Assembly: GCF_016482685.1 (NCBI RefSeq)
Contig: NZ_JACYHF010000027.1
Coordinates: 1 to 64,000, forward strand
Direction: 5' to 3'
Source: Streptomyces sp. DSM 110735
Lineage (GTDB): Bacteria; Actinomycetota; Actinomycetes; Streptomycetales; Streptomycetaceae
Length of the DNA: 64,000 bases
Notes under the pieces: model-generated
What the model was told of the DNA's origin: nothing
What the model saw: the letters and a program-made list of their open reading frames with translations, nothing else
Databases searched by the model: none
Program-made: the position numbers and the translations under genes
In this document: piece by piece, positions 49,669 to 58,112 of the stretch
Layout of the letters: every line of letters begins with the position of its first letter
Numbering within the stretch: the stretch's first letter is position 1

Positions 49669-51234
49669 TCAGTCGGCAGCCGGTGTGCCCAGCGCCGTGT
49701 CCGGCGCGGGCTCCTCCAGCCGGTGCCCGGCGAGCACCCCGGTGCGGTGGCGCTGCACGAACCAGTAGTAGGCGAATCCGCCTCCGGCGATCACAGCCAC
49801 GAACAGCACCGCGCCCCAGCGCAGATACCAGTGGTACGGCGCGGTCGCGTTGTAGACGGCGGCGCGCGGCCACAGCAGGTTGAGCGTCATGCCCGCGCCC
49901 CACACCACCGCGACCACGTTGACGAACAGCCCCCAGCGACCCAGCGAGAACTTGCCGTCACCGGCGGGACGCCACGTGCCGCGCAGCCGCGCGACCAGCA
50001 TCGGCGCGGTGACGCCCAGATAGGCGAGGTAGATCATCACGATGCCGATGCTGGTGACCACGGTGAAGATCTGCGGCTGGCGGATGTTGACCACCAGGAT
50101 CGCCAGCGCGAGGACGCCGATGATCACTGCGGGCAGGACCGGGGTCCGGAAGCGCGGGCTCACCCGGGCCAGCAGCGCGGAGCCGGGCAGGTTGTTGTCG
50201 CGGGCCATCGCGAACGCCAGCCGGATCGCCGCCGTGTGCACCGCGAGCGCGCACACCGTGACCGCGATCAGCACGCACCACAGCATCGCCTTGCCCGCCG
50301 TCGGACCGAGCACGTCGAGCACCACGTACTGGAGGCCGTCGGTGGACAGCTTGTCGCCCTTCAGGCTCGACACGCTCATCAGCGCGAGCAGCAGCACCAG
50401 ACCGCCGAGCACGAAGGAGGCGACCACCGCACGGACGATGGCGCGCGGGGCGTTGCGCGAGGGGTCCAGCGACTCCTCGCCGAGCGACGCCGCCGTGTCG
50501 AAGCCGTACATGACGTACGCCGACGCCAGCGACGCCACCAGGAAGGCGCCGAGGTATCCGGCGCTGTGCCCGGAGCCGGTGCCGTTCGTGTGCAGGACGA
50601 CGCCCGGTCCGCGCGTGATGTGCACGGCGAACGCGATGACCAGCACCACGCTCGCGATCAGCTCGATGAACACGCCCGTCGCGTTGATCGTGGCCATCAG
50701 CCGCACCCCGAAGGCGTTGACCAGCGTGGTGAACAGGATCAACACAGCGGCAAGGATGACCGCGTTGGTCGCCACGTCGTAGGTGCCCGTGCCGTCGCCC
50801 ACGAACTGGAAGGTGGACGAGATCTGAGGAAGCGTCAGTTGGTAGGCGAGGGCGACCGCCGCGATGGACACGATCGAGGCGATGAGCATCATCCATCCGG
50901 CGAGCCAGCCGAGATGCCGATTGCCTATCTTCTTCGACCAGTTGTAGACCGACCCCGCCACCGGATGCCGGGCGGCCAGCTCCGCGAAGCACAGCGCCAC
51001 CGCGAACTGACCCAGGAACACCATCGGCCAGGACCACCAGTAGGCCGGACCGCCGCTGCCGTAGCCGAAGTAGAAGAGCTGGAACGTGCCGGTCAGGATG
51101 GAGATGTAGCTGATCCCGGCGGCGAAGGTGTGGAAGTTGCCCAGCGTGCGCTTGAGTTCGGGCCGGTAGCCGAACTCGGCCAGCTCGGTGTCGTCGTGGT
51201 GGTGCGAACCGGACGAAGGCTCGGTGGTGGTCAT
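49669..51234 (-). CDS. APC superfamily permease of the choline/betaine cluster
   Basis: The 521-residue protein has about 12 transmembrane helices with the ACT-family pattern GNFHTFAAGISYISILTGTF, AELAARHPVAGSVYNW and GFDTAASLGEESLDPSRNAPRA. The N-terminus is His/Asp-rich. Its place between choline-oxidase-like and Rieske oxygenase genes argues for uptake of choline, betaine or a methylated glycine rather than a standard amino acid (inference). ATG at 51234 follows AGGAG. Confidence 0.87.
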   Translation of the reverse strand: MTTTEPSSGSHHHDDTELAEFGYRPELKRTLGNFHTFAAGISYISILTGTFQLFYFGYGSGGPAYWWSWPMVFLGQFAVALCFAELAARHPVAGSVYNWSKKIGNRHLGWLAGWMMLIASIVSIAAVALAYQLTLPQISSTFQFVGDGTGTYDVATNAVILAAVLILFTTLVNAFGVRLMATINATGVFIELIASVVLVIAFAVHITRGPGVVLHTNGTGSGHSAGYLGAFLVASLASAYVMYGFDTAASLGEESLDPSRNAPRAIVRAVVASFVLGGLVLLLALMSVSSLKGDKLSTDGLQYVVLDVLGPTAGKAMLWCVLIAVTVCALAVHTAAIRLAFAMARDNNLPGSALLARVSPRFRTPVLPAVIIGVLALAILVVNIRQPQIFTVVTSIGIVMIYLAYLGVTAPMLVARLRGTWRPAGDGKFSLGRWGLFVNVVAVVWGAGMTLNLLWPRAAVYNATAPYHWYLRWGAVLFVAVIAGGGFAYYWFVQRHRTGVLAGHRLEEPAPDTALGTPAAD

Positions 51235-51299
51235 CGGGCGGACTCCTGGTGGGCCTGGAGAGGAGGAAGAGGCTGGGTGGATACCCGCTGAATCGCTTT

Positions 51300-52451
51300 T
51301 CAGTCACGGGAGTTGGCATCCAGCGCGGCCAGCAGCCACGCGTGGAAGCCGCCGATGTGGTGCTCGCTGGGCACCAGCACCCCGCCCGACCGGTAGGCGC
51401 GGGAGGACATCGCCGGCTGGGTGCGCTCGCACGCCGCGAAGTCCTGCTCGTTGACCCGGTGGAACAGCTCCACCGACTTCGACACGTCCGCCCCCGACGC
51501 CACCACCTCCGGCGCGTACAGCCAGTCGCACTCCACCACCGTGCGGTCCTCGGCCAGCGGGAACATCCGGTGCAGGATGACGTGGTCCGGGACGAGGTTC
51601 ACGAACACCGTCGGCTTGACCGTGATCGCGTAGTAGCGGCGGTCCTGCTCCGCGCTCACCTCGGGGAGTTTGCCGAAGCCCGCGCTGCCGTCCACCGTGA
51701 AGCCCTCGACCCCGGTGCCGAACTCCGCGCCGTGGCCCACGTAGTACTGGGCGGCGTACCCCTCCGCGAACTCCGGGAGCACCTCGGTGAGTTCGGGGTG
51801 GATCGTGGCGCAGTGGTAGCACTCCATGAAGTTCTCGACGATGAGCTTCCAGTTGGCTCTCACGTCGTAGGTGACGCGCTTGCCGAGGGCGAGCCGCTCG
51901 GTGCCGTAGTGCTCGATGGCGGCAGGGTCGCCGAGCCGTTCGACGGCCGCGTGGACCACGGTGTCCTCGAAGGAGGGCGGCTCGTCGGACAGGCACACCC
52001 AGGCGTAGCCGAGCCATTCGCGCAGGGCCACCTTGACCAGGCCGTACCGCTCGCGGTCCACGTCCGGCATCCGCACCAGGTTCGGCGCGGCGATCAGGCG
52101 CCCTTCGAGGTCGTACGTCCAGGCGTGGTACGGGCATTGGAGATTCCGGCGCACCTGCCCGGACTCCTCGACGCACAGCCGGGCGCCCCGGTGACGGCAC
52201 ACATTGAGGAAGGCGCGCAGCTCTCCGGCGCGGGTCCGGGTGACGACGACACTCTCGCGACCCACCTGGACCGTGCGGTAGGCGCCGGGGCGGTCCAGGT
52301 CGGCGGCGCGCACCACGCACATCCACATCGACTCGAACAGGGCAGCCTGTTCGCGCCGGAAGATCTCCGGGTCGGTGTAGTAGGCGCCGGGCAGGGTGGC
52401 GACCAGGCTCGGGGGGAGGGGACCTGCCGGGGAGATCGGGGTCGTCGTCAC
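51300..52451 (-). CDS. Rieske oxygenase, probable glycine betaine monooxygenase
   Basis: The 383-residue oxygenase subunit has a Rieske [2Fe-2S] domain (C85-x-H87 and C106-x-x-H109) and a mononuclear iron site in ENFMECYHCATIHPE with His213 and His218. It belongs with GbcA/stachydrine-demethylase-type enzymes that remove an N-methyl group as formaldehyde. Flanking sarcosine and dimethylglycine enzymes point to glycine betaine to dimethylglycine. Electrons would come from the ferredoxin and reductase encoded at 57789-59293. The GTG start overlaps the sarcosine-oxidase-like stop (GTGA). Confidence 0.87.
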   Translation of the reverse strand: MTTTPISPAGPLPPSLVATLPGAYYTDPEIFRREQAALFESMWMCVVRAADLDRPGAYRTVQVGRESVVVTRTRAGELRAFLNVCRHRGARLCVEESGQVRRNLQCPYHAWTYDLEGRLIAAPNLVRMPDVDRERYGLVKVALREWLGYAWVCLSDEPPSFEDTVVHAAVERLGDPAAIEHYGTERLALGKRVTYDVRANWKLIVENFMECYHCATIHPELTEVLPEFAEGYAAQYYVGHGAEFGTGVEGFTVDGSAGFGKLPEVSAEQDRRYYAITVKPTVFVNLVPDHVILHRMFPLAEDRTVVECDWLYAPEVVASGADVSKSVELFHRVNEQDFAACERTQPAMSSRAYRSGGVLVPSEHHIGGFHAWLLAALDANSRD

Positions 52452-53653
52452 GGGCGGTCTCCCGGGTCGGGGGCGGCGGTCTGCTCGGGCGTGGCGGTTC
52501 CGTCGGGCGAGGTGCCGAAGCGGGCGGGGTCGAACAGACCGATCGGGTGCGCGGTCGTGCCGGTCAGCGCGAGGTCGGCCAGGATCTCGCCGACCACCGG
52601 CACGAACTTGAAGCCGTGCCCGGAGAACCCGCAGGCCACGGTCACCGAGCCGGGGTGCGCGGGATGGCGGGCGATCACGAAGTGCTCGTCGGGCGTGTTG
52701 GAGTACATGCAGGTCGCCGCCTTGAGGAAGGTGCCCGGCAGATCCGGGATGCAGCGGGACATGTGGTCCGCCATCGCCTGCACCTCGTGCTCGTGCACGG
52801 TCCGGTCGATGGTCTCCGGGGTGGTGACCTGCCCCTTCCTGAAGAAGGCGACCTTGGCGCCGAGTTGAGCTCCGTCGATGGCCGGGAAGCCGTACACCTG
52901 GACGCCCCGCGCGTCCTCCCAGATGTAGACCGGGTGCCGCTCGGGCACGAACGGCTCCGTGCCGCCCCTCGGCTGGAACCAGTACATGACCTGCCGCTCC
53001 ACGGTGACCGGCACTCCCAGATCGGCAAGGAGTTGGGGCGCCCACGCGCCGGGGCAGATCACCAACTGCCCGGCGGTGTACGACGCGCGCGCGGTGTGGA
53101 CGCGTACGCCGTCCCCGTACGGCTCCCAACTCAGCACCGGCTCCTCGAAGCGGAGATCGGCGCCCTGCCCGGCGGCCAGTTCCAGATGGGCGGAGACCAT
53201 GGCCTCGGGGCGGACCAGTCCCGCCTTCGCCTCGTACAGCGCCACCTCGTCGTCGTACGGGTTCAGGGTCGGGAAGCGGCGGCGGATCTCCTTGGCGTCC
53301 AGCAGCTCGTGCGGCAGGTCCCACTCGGTGGCGGAGCGCAGGGAACCGGAGACCGTGCGCGAGTCGGGCGGGCCGACCATCACTCCGCCGCACAGGGTCG
53401 CGATCTCCCTGCCGGTGGACCGCTCCACGTCCTCGTACAGCTCGTAGGCGCGCAGCAGCAGCGGCACGTACGCCGGGTCCTCGAAGTACGACTGCCGGGT
53501 GATCCGTGAACCGCCGTGGCTGGAGCCCCGGTTGTGCGCCGGACCGAACTTCTCCAGCCCCAGCACCCGGGCGCCGCGCGCGGACAGATGACGGGCGGCG
53601 GCGCTGCCCATGCCGCCGAGGCCGATGACGATCACGTCGTGAGCGGGGGACAC
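52448..53653 (-). CDS. monomeric sarcosine oxidase / N-methyl amino acid oxidase-like
   Basis: The 401-residue flavoprotein oxidatively demethylates sarcosine or a related N-methyl amino acid, giving glycine, formaldehyde and hydrogen peroxide. It has the N-terminal VIVIGLGGMGSAAARHLSAR and the family-typical C-terminal CGFSGHGFKFVPVVGE, where Cys341 is the expected covalent FAD attachment site. RGSSHGGSRITRQSYF is also characteristic. GTG at 53653 follows AGGAGG. The tail after about residue 380 is Pro/Thr/Asp-rich. It is coupled to the Rieske gene. Confidence 0.88.
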   Translation of the reverse strand: MSPAHDVIVIGLGGMGSAAARHLSARGARVLGLEKFGPAHNRGSSHGGSRITRQSYFEDPAYVPLLLRAYELYEDVERSTGREIATLCGGVMVGPPDSRTVSGSLRSATEWDLPHELLDAKEIRRRFPTLNPYDDEVALYEAKAGLVRPEAMVSAHLELAAGQGADLRFEEPVLSWEPYGDGVRVHTARASYTAGQLVICPGAWAPQLLADLGVPVTVERQVMYWFQPRGGTEPFVPERHPVYIWEDARGVQVYGFPAIDGAQLGAKVAFFRKGQVTTPETIDRTVHEHEVQAMADHMSRCIPDLPGTFLKAATCMYSNTPDEHFVIARHPAHPGSVTVACGFSGHGFKFVPVVGEILADLALTGTTAHPIGLFDPARFGTSPDGTATPEQTAAPDPGDRP

Positions 53654-53749
53654 GGTGCGGACCTCCTGAAGGGACGGGGACTGGGGCGGAGGACGGGGTC
53701 GGCGGACGGGGTCGGCCGGTGACGGCGCCGGTCGGGGGAGCCGGACCGG

Positions 53750-56275
53750 TCAGCGGCGGATGAGGCTCATCCCCGGGTCGAACAGTGGCTCCCCGGCCAC
53801 CGTCGCCGGAAGCTTCTCGCCGAAGTACTCGATGTGCACGCCGGTCCCCGGGGCGAGCCCGGCGGGCAGCCACGCGTAGGCGATGCACCGGCCGAGCGTG
53901 TAGCCGTAAGCCGCGCTGGTCACGTACCCCGCCGGGACTCCGTCGAGGTGCACCGGCTCCTTGCCGAGGACCACGGCGGCGGGGTCGTCGAGGAGGAGCG
54001 GGGTCAGCGCGCGGGTGGGTTCGGACCGGGCGCGCAGTGCCTCCTGCCCGGTGAAGTGCTCCTTGTCCATGCGGACCGCGAAGCCGAGTCCCGCCTCGTA
54101 GGGGGTGTCTTCGGTGGTCATGTCGGTGCCCCAGGCGCGGTAGCCCTTCTCCAGCCGCAGCGAGTTGAAGGCGGAGCGGCCCGCGGCGATCACCCCGAGG
54201 TCGCGGCCCGCCTCCCACAGCGTGTCCCAGAGCCGGAGCCCCAGGTCGGCGGTCGTGTACAGCTCCCAGCCGAGTTCCCCCACATAGCTCAGCCGCAGCG
54301 CCGTGACCGGCACGTGTCCGAGGTACGTCCGCCTGGCGCGGAAATAGCCGAAGCCCTCGTGGGAGAAGTCGTCGCCGGTCAGCGGCTGGACGAGGTCACG
54401 GGCGAGCGGTCCCCAGACGCCTACGCAGCAGGTGCCGGAGGTGATGTCCCGGATCTGGACGTCGTCGGGCGCGTGGCGGAGCAGGTGGTCGAGATCGGCG
54501 GGGGAGTTGGCGCCCACCTGGAAGTGCTCGGGACCGAGACGGGCGACGGTGAGGTCGGAGCGGATGCCACCGGACTCGTCCAGGAGCAGGGTGTAGGTGA
54601 CCGCGCCGGGCTTCTTGCGGAGGTTGTTGCTGGTCAGACGGTCGAGAAAGGCGAGCGCGCCGGAACCGGTGACCTCCAGGCGGCGCAGCGGGGTCATGTC
54701 GTAGAGGGCGACCCGTTCACGGGTGACGCGCGCCTCGGCGGCGGCGACGTGGGACCAGTGGCGGGCGGCCCAGGGGTCGCGCGCCGGGAGGTCCGCGAGG
54801 GCGCCGGGGGCGCCGGGGGCGCCGGGATCACCGAGGGCGCCGGGGGTGCCGGGGTCACCGAGCGTCCCTCCGCCCCCTCCGCCCCCGAAGTCCGCCACCA
54901 GCGCCGCGTTCGCCTCGTACCAGTGCGGGCGCTCCCAGCCGCCGCCCTCCAGGAAGTACGCGCCCAGCTCCTGCTGGCGTGTGTAGAAGGGGCTCACGCG
55001 CAGCGGCCGTGGACGCTTCAACGGCTGGAGGGGGTGGATGACGTCGTACACCTCGGCAAACTGCTGTGAACCGCGTTCACGGACATACGCCTGTGAACGC
55101 TGCGCTTCCTCGAAACGCGTGACATCGCAGTCGTGCACATCGATCGACGGACGTCCGTCAACCATCCACTCGGCCACCGCCCGCGCCACACCGGCCGAGT
55201 GCGTCACCCACACCGCCTCGGCCAGCCAGAACCCCCGCAGCTCCCGGGACTCCCCGAGCACCGGCATCCCGTCCGGGGTGAAGGAGAACACCCCGTTGAA
55301 CCCGCTCTCGATCTCCGTCCCCCGCAGCGCGGGCAGCAGCCGTCGGCACTCCGCCCAGCTCGGCGCCCAGTCCTCCTCGGTGAACGGGTACGAGGACGGC
55401 ATCTCCCGGCCCGCCGCCCGCGCCGCGTCGTACGCAGGCACCGCGAACGGGTCCACGGGCAGCGGCCGGTGCGCGTACGAGCCGATGCCGATCCGGTCGC
55501 CGTGCTCGCGGAAGTACAGGTCGGCGTCCTGGAAGCGCAGGATCGGCCGCGTCGCCTCGGCCGTCGCCCCGCTCAGCTCGGGCAGCGGACGGGTGCGGGC
55601 GTACTGGTGCGCCAGCGGCTGCAACGGCACGTCGACCCCGGCCATCCGGCCCACGACCGGACCCCAGAACCCCGCCGCCGACACCACATGGTCCGCCGCG
55701 AAGAAACCCCGGTCGGTGTGCACTCCGGTGACCCGGCCGTCCTCCCGCTCGACCCCGGTCACCGTGTGCCGGTCCAGGAAGCGGGCACCCCGCGCGACCG
55801 CCCGGTCCATCTGCGCACGGCACGCGAGCACCGCGCGGGCCAGCCCGTCGCCGGGGGTGTGGAAGCCGCCGAGCACCACCGACTCGTCCAGCAGCGGCCA
55901 GAGTTCCTTGCAACGGGCCGCGCTCACCACCTCGCCGGGCACGCCCCAGGAGGCGGCGAACCCGGCCCGGCGATGCAGATCGGCCAGGCGTTCCGGGGTG
56001 GTGGCCAGCTCCAGACCGCCGACCGGCTCGAAGCACGGCACCCCGTCCACGTCGAGCGAGGAGAACTTCTCGACGGTGTAGGCGGCGAACCGCGTCAGCG
56101 TCCGCGACGGACCGGTGCGGAAGACGAGCCCCGGCGCGTGGGAGGTCGAACCACCCGGCGCCGGCAACGGACCCTGCTCCAGCACGGTGACGTCCGTCCA
56201 GCCGCGCGCGGTCAGCTCGTCGGCGAGGGAACAGCCGACGATCCCGGCCCCGACGACCACCACCCGGGGCGTCAC
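53750..56275 (-). CDS. dimethylglycine/sarcosine-oxidising FAD-GcvT fusion enzyme
   Basis: The 841-residue enzyme has an N-terminal DAO-type FAD domain (VVVVGAGIVGCSLADEL) with GGSTSHAPGLV, whose His46 is the expected covalent FAD site as in dimethylglycine dehydrogenase. A GcvT-type tetrahydrofolate-binding domain (about 500-835, ending GMSLI) should capture the formaldehyde equivalent. It most likely converts dimethylglycine to sarcosine. A Gly/Pro/Ala collagen-like insertion (about 460-492) separates the domains. The first gene of the five-gene minus-strand operon, it starts at GTG 56275. Confidence 0.88.
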   Translation of the reverse strand: MTPRVVVVGAGIVGCSLADELTARGWTDVTVLEQGPLPAPGGSTSHAPGLVFRTGPSRTLTRFAAYTVEKFSSLDVDGVPCFEPVGGLELATTPERLADLHRRAGFAASWGVPGEVVSAARCKELWPLLDESVVLGGFHTPGDGLARAVLACRAQMDRAVARGARFLDRHTVTGVEREDGRVTGVHTDRGFFAADHVVSAAGFWGPVVGRMAGVDVPLQPLAHQYARTRPLPELSGATAEATRPILRFQDADLYFREHGDRIGIGSYAHRPLPVDPFAVPAYDAARAAGREMPSSYPFTEEDWAPSWAECRRLLPALRGTEIESGFNGVFSFTPDGMPVLGESRELRGFWLAEAVWVTHSAGVARAVAEWMVDGRPSIDVHDCDVTRFEEAQRSQAYVRERGSQQFAEVYDVIHPLQPLKRPRPLRVSPFYTRQQELGAYFLEGGGWERPHWYEANAALVADFGGGGGGGTLGDPGTPGALGDPGAPGAPGALADLPARDPWAARHWSHVAAAEARVTRERVALYDMTPLRRLEVTGSGALAFLDRLTSNNLRKKPGAVTYTLLLDESGGIRSDLTVARLGPEHFQVGANSPADLDHLLRHAPDDVQIRDITSGTCCVGVWGPLARDLVQPLTGDDFSHEGFGYFRARRTYLGHVPVTALRLSYVGELGWELYTTADLGLRLWDTLWEAGRDLGVIAAGRSAFNSLRLEKGYRAWGTDMTTEDTPYEAGLGFAVRMDKEHFTGQEALRARSEPTRALTPLLLDDPAAVVLGKEPVHLDGVPAGYVTSAAYGYTLGRCIAYAWLPAGLAPGTGVHIEYFGEKLPATVAGEPLFDPGMSLIRR

Positions 56276-56397
56276 CGGACCACCGTCGGACCCGGCACCA
56301 CGCCCCGCTCCGGGCGGCCGGGGACACGGGGGAAGACACAGCCGAAGACACAGCCGGAAACACAGACCTCGTGGGGCACGACAGGCTCCTCTCCTGT

Positions 56398-56461
56398 TGC
56401 GCTGTGCACGATGGGTTGCGCGATGAGGAACATAGTGAGAACGCCGTCACCGGACCGTCAA
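56398..56461 (-). promoter_or_regulatory. candidate promoter and operator of the minus-strand betaine operon
   Basis: On the minus strand TTGACG (56461-56456) and TATGTT (56434-56429) may form a promoter, though the 21-nt spacing is long. GCACAGCGCA (56407-56398) lies just downstream. The identical 10-mer occurs in the divergent plus-strand promoter at 57537-57546. Two TTGCGC elements (56397, 56416) are also present. Binding by the adjacent IclR regulator is the obvious hypothesis. Confidence 0.4.
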
Positions 56462-56521
56462 GGGGCGCGCGTTAACCCTTGGCAAAAGGAATCCGACGGC
56501 CGAAACCTGCCGGACACACCA

Positions 56522-56554
56522 CCGCGCGGGGCCGGAGAACCGTGCCCCGCGCGG
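56522..56554 (-). terminator. terminator hairpin after the IclR gene
   Basis: CCGCGCGGGGC (56522-56532) pairs perfectly with 56544-56554 around an 11-nt loop, 27 nt beyond the iclR-type stop codon. Confidence 0.7.
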
Positions 56555-56581
56555 GTGTTGACCGTATGAGTCGACGCTGCG

Positions 56582-57448
56582 TCAGAAGCCGTACCCCATC
56601 CGCCGGGACAGCTCGGCGCCCGCCGCCACCGCCCGCTTCGCCACCTCCGGCAGCCGGTCCGCGTGCAGCCGGTACACCGGCCCCGACACGGTGATCGCTC
56701 CGATCACCTTGCCGTCGTGGGAGCGGACCGGCGCGGCCACCGCGGCCAGACCCAGCTCCAGCTCCTCGACCGTCATGGCGTAGCCCTGCTCCACGACCGC
56801 CTCCAGCTCCGCCCGCAGCATCGCGGCGCCGGTGACCGTGCGCTCGGTGAAGCGGTGCAGCGGGCGGGCGAGCAGACCCTCGCGCAGGGTCGGGGGCAGG
56901 TGCGCGAGCAGCACCTTGCCGCTGGAGGTGGCGTGCAGCGGGCTGCGTCTGCCGAGCCAGTTCTGCGCGGTCACCGAGGCGGTGCCCCTGGCCTGCATGA
57001 TGTTGACGGCAGCGTCGTCGTCCAGGACCGCGATGTTCACCGTCTCGCCCAGCTCGTCCGCCACCTCGCGGCAGACCGGCACGCCCTCCTGCGAGATGTC
57101 GAGGCGCACGGCCGCCGCCCCGGCCAGGCGCAGCACCCCGGCGCCGAGGTAGTACTTGCCCCGGTCCTTCGCCTGGGCGACCAGACCCCGGTTCTCCAGG
57201 ACGCCGAGCAGCCGGAACGCCGTGGACTTGTGCACGTCCAGCTCGTCGGCGATCTCCGTGACCCCCGCCTCGCCGTGCCGGGCCAGGATCTCCAGCACGC
57301 TCACCGCGCGGTCCACCGACTGCACCGCCCCGGCACCGCCCCGTCCGCCGCCCCGCTCCTGGGTGGCTGCGCCTCCGCCGCGCTCCGGAGCGCTCGCCTC
57401 CGCCGTGGTCGCCCCGTCGCGGCCGGACCGCTTCTGCGTGCGGCTCAT
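56582..57448 (-). CDS. IclR family transcriptional regulator
   Basis: The 288-residue protein has a disordered Gly/Ala-rich N-terminus, then an IclR winged helix (about 48-100: SVLEILARHGEAGVTEIADE, LDVHKSTAFRLLGVLENRG). The effector domain (about 115-280) includes GRRSPLHATSSGKVLLAHL and VGAITVSGPVYR. It sits between the two divergent arms of the betaine cluster and is the likely local regulator. ATG at 57448 follows GGGGAGAG. Effector not readable; a methylated glycine is plausible. Confidence 0.9.
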   Translation of the reverse strand: MSRTQKRSGRDGATTAEASAPERGGGAATQERGGGRGGAGAVQSVDRAVSVLEILARHGEAGVTEIADELDVHKSTAFRLLGVLENRGLVAQAKDRGKYYLGAGVLRLAGAAAVRLDISQEGVPVCREVADELGETVNIAVLDDDAAVNIMQARGTASVTAQNWLGRRSPLHATSSGKVLLAHLPPTLREGLLARPLHRFTERTVTGAAMLRAELEAVVEQGYAMTVEELELGLAAVAAPVRSHDGKVIGAITVSGPVYRLHADRLPEVAKRAVAAGAELSRRMGYGF

Positions 57449-57501
57449 GGCTCAACTCTCCCCATCGCCGGCCCGGTTCGGGCCGCATCTGCGGGAAGCC
57501 C

Positions 57502-57547
57502 TTGACGCGACGGTCCTCCCGCGCGGATTCTGTTGCGCACAGCGCAG
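57502..57547 (+). promoter_or_regulatory. candidate promoter and operator of the ferredoxin arm
   Basis: TTGACG (57502-57507) and GATTCT (57526-57531) are 18 nt apart. The near-palindrome TTGCGC-ACA-GCGCAG (57533-57547) follows at once and contains the 10-mer GCACAGCGCA also found at 56398-56407 on the other strand. The leader to the GTG at 57789 would be about 250 nt; no gene was found in it. Confidence 0.42.
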
Positions 57548-57788
57548 GAACGTGCGCCATACGGAACATCATGTTACCGAAGCGTCGGTATCCCGGAAGG
57601 GTTCCGACCGCCCGGTGTCGACGGCACGTCATGTCTTCACATCCGCGCCCTCACCATCCCCGCCTGCGCAGCGCCGCCCCCGCCCCACCGCCTCCACGGC
57701 CCGGCTCCCGCGGCCCGGCTTCGGCAGTTCAGCCCCGAAATCTCCGCTTCCGTCTCTCCGCTTCCGCGTTCCCATTTCAGGGGGGCCC

Positions 57789-58112
57789 GTGATTCCCGTC
57801 TGCCGCCTCGAGGACCTCCCCGAGGGCGAGTCCGTCCGTATCGCGACCACACCGCCGGTCGCCGTGTTCCGCACCGACGACGGCGCGTTGTACGCCATCG
57901 ACGACACCTGCACCCATCAGGACGCCTCCCTCTCCGAGGGCTGGCTGGAGGGCTGCCTGGTCGAATGCCCGCTGCACGCCGCCTCCTTCGATCTGCGCAC
58001 GGGCGAGCCGACCTGCCTCCCCGCACGGCGCCCCGTGCGCACCCACCGCGTCACCGTGGAGGACGGCGTCGTCCACGTCCACCTCACCGCGTGGGAGGGC
58101 ACCGCCGCATGA
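57789..58112 (+). CDS. Rieske-type [2Fe-2S] ferredoxin
   Basis: The 107-residue protein is a soluble Rieske ferredoxin with cluster ligands C41-x-H43 and C60-x-x-H63 in DTCTHQDASL and VECPLHAASFD. It should shuttle electrons from the adjacent reductase to the Rieske oxygenase at 51300-52451. GTG at 57789 follows a G-rich ribosome binding site; the long upstream open frame is not coding. Its stop overlaps the reductase ATG (ATGA), so the two are made together. Confidence 0.9.
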   Translation: MIPVCRLEDLPEGESVRIATTPPVAVFRTDDGALYAIDDTCTHQDASLSEGWLEGCLVECPLHAASFDLRTGEPTCLPARRPVRTHRVTVEDGVVHVHLTAWEGTAA

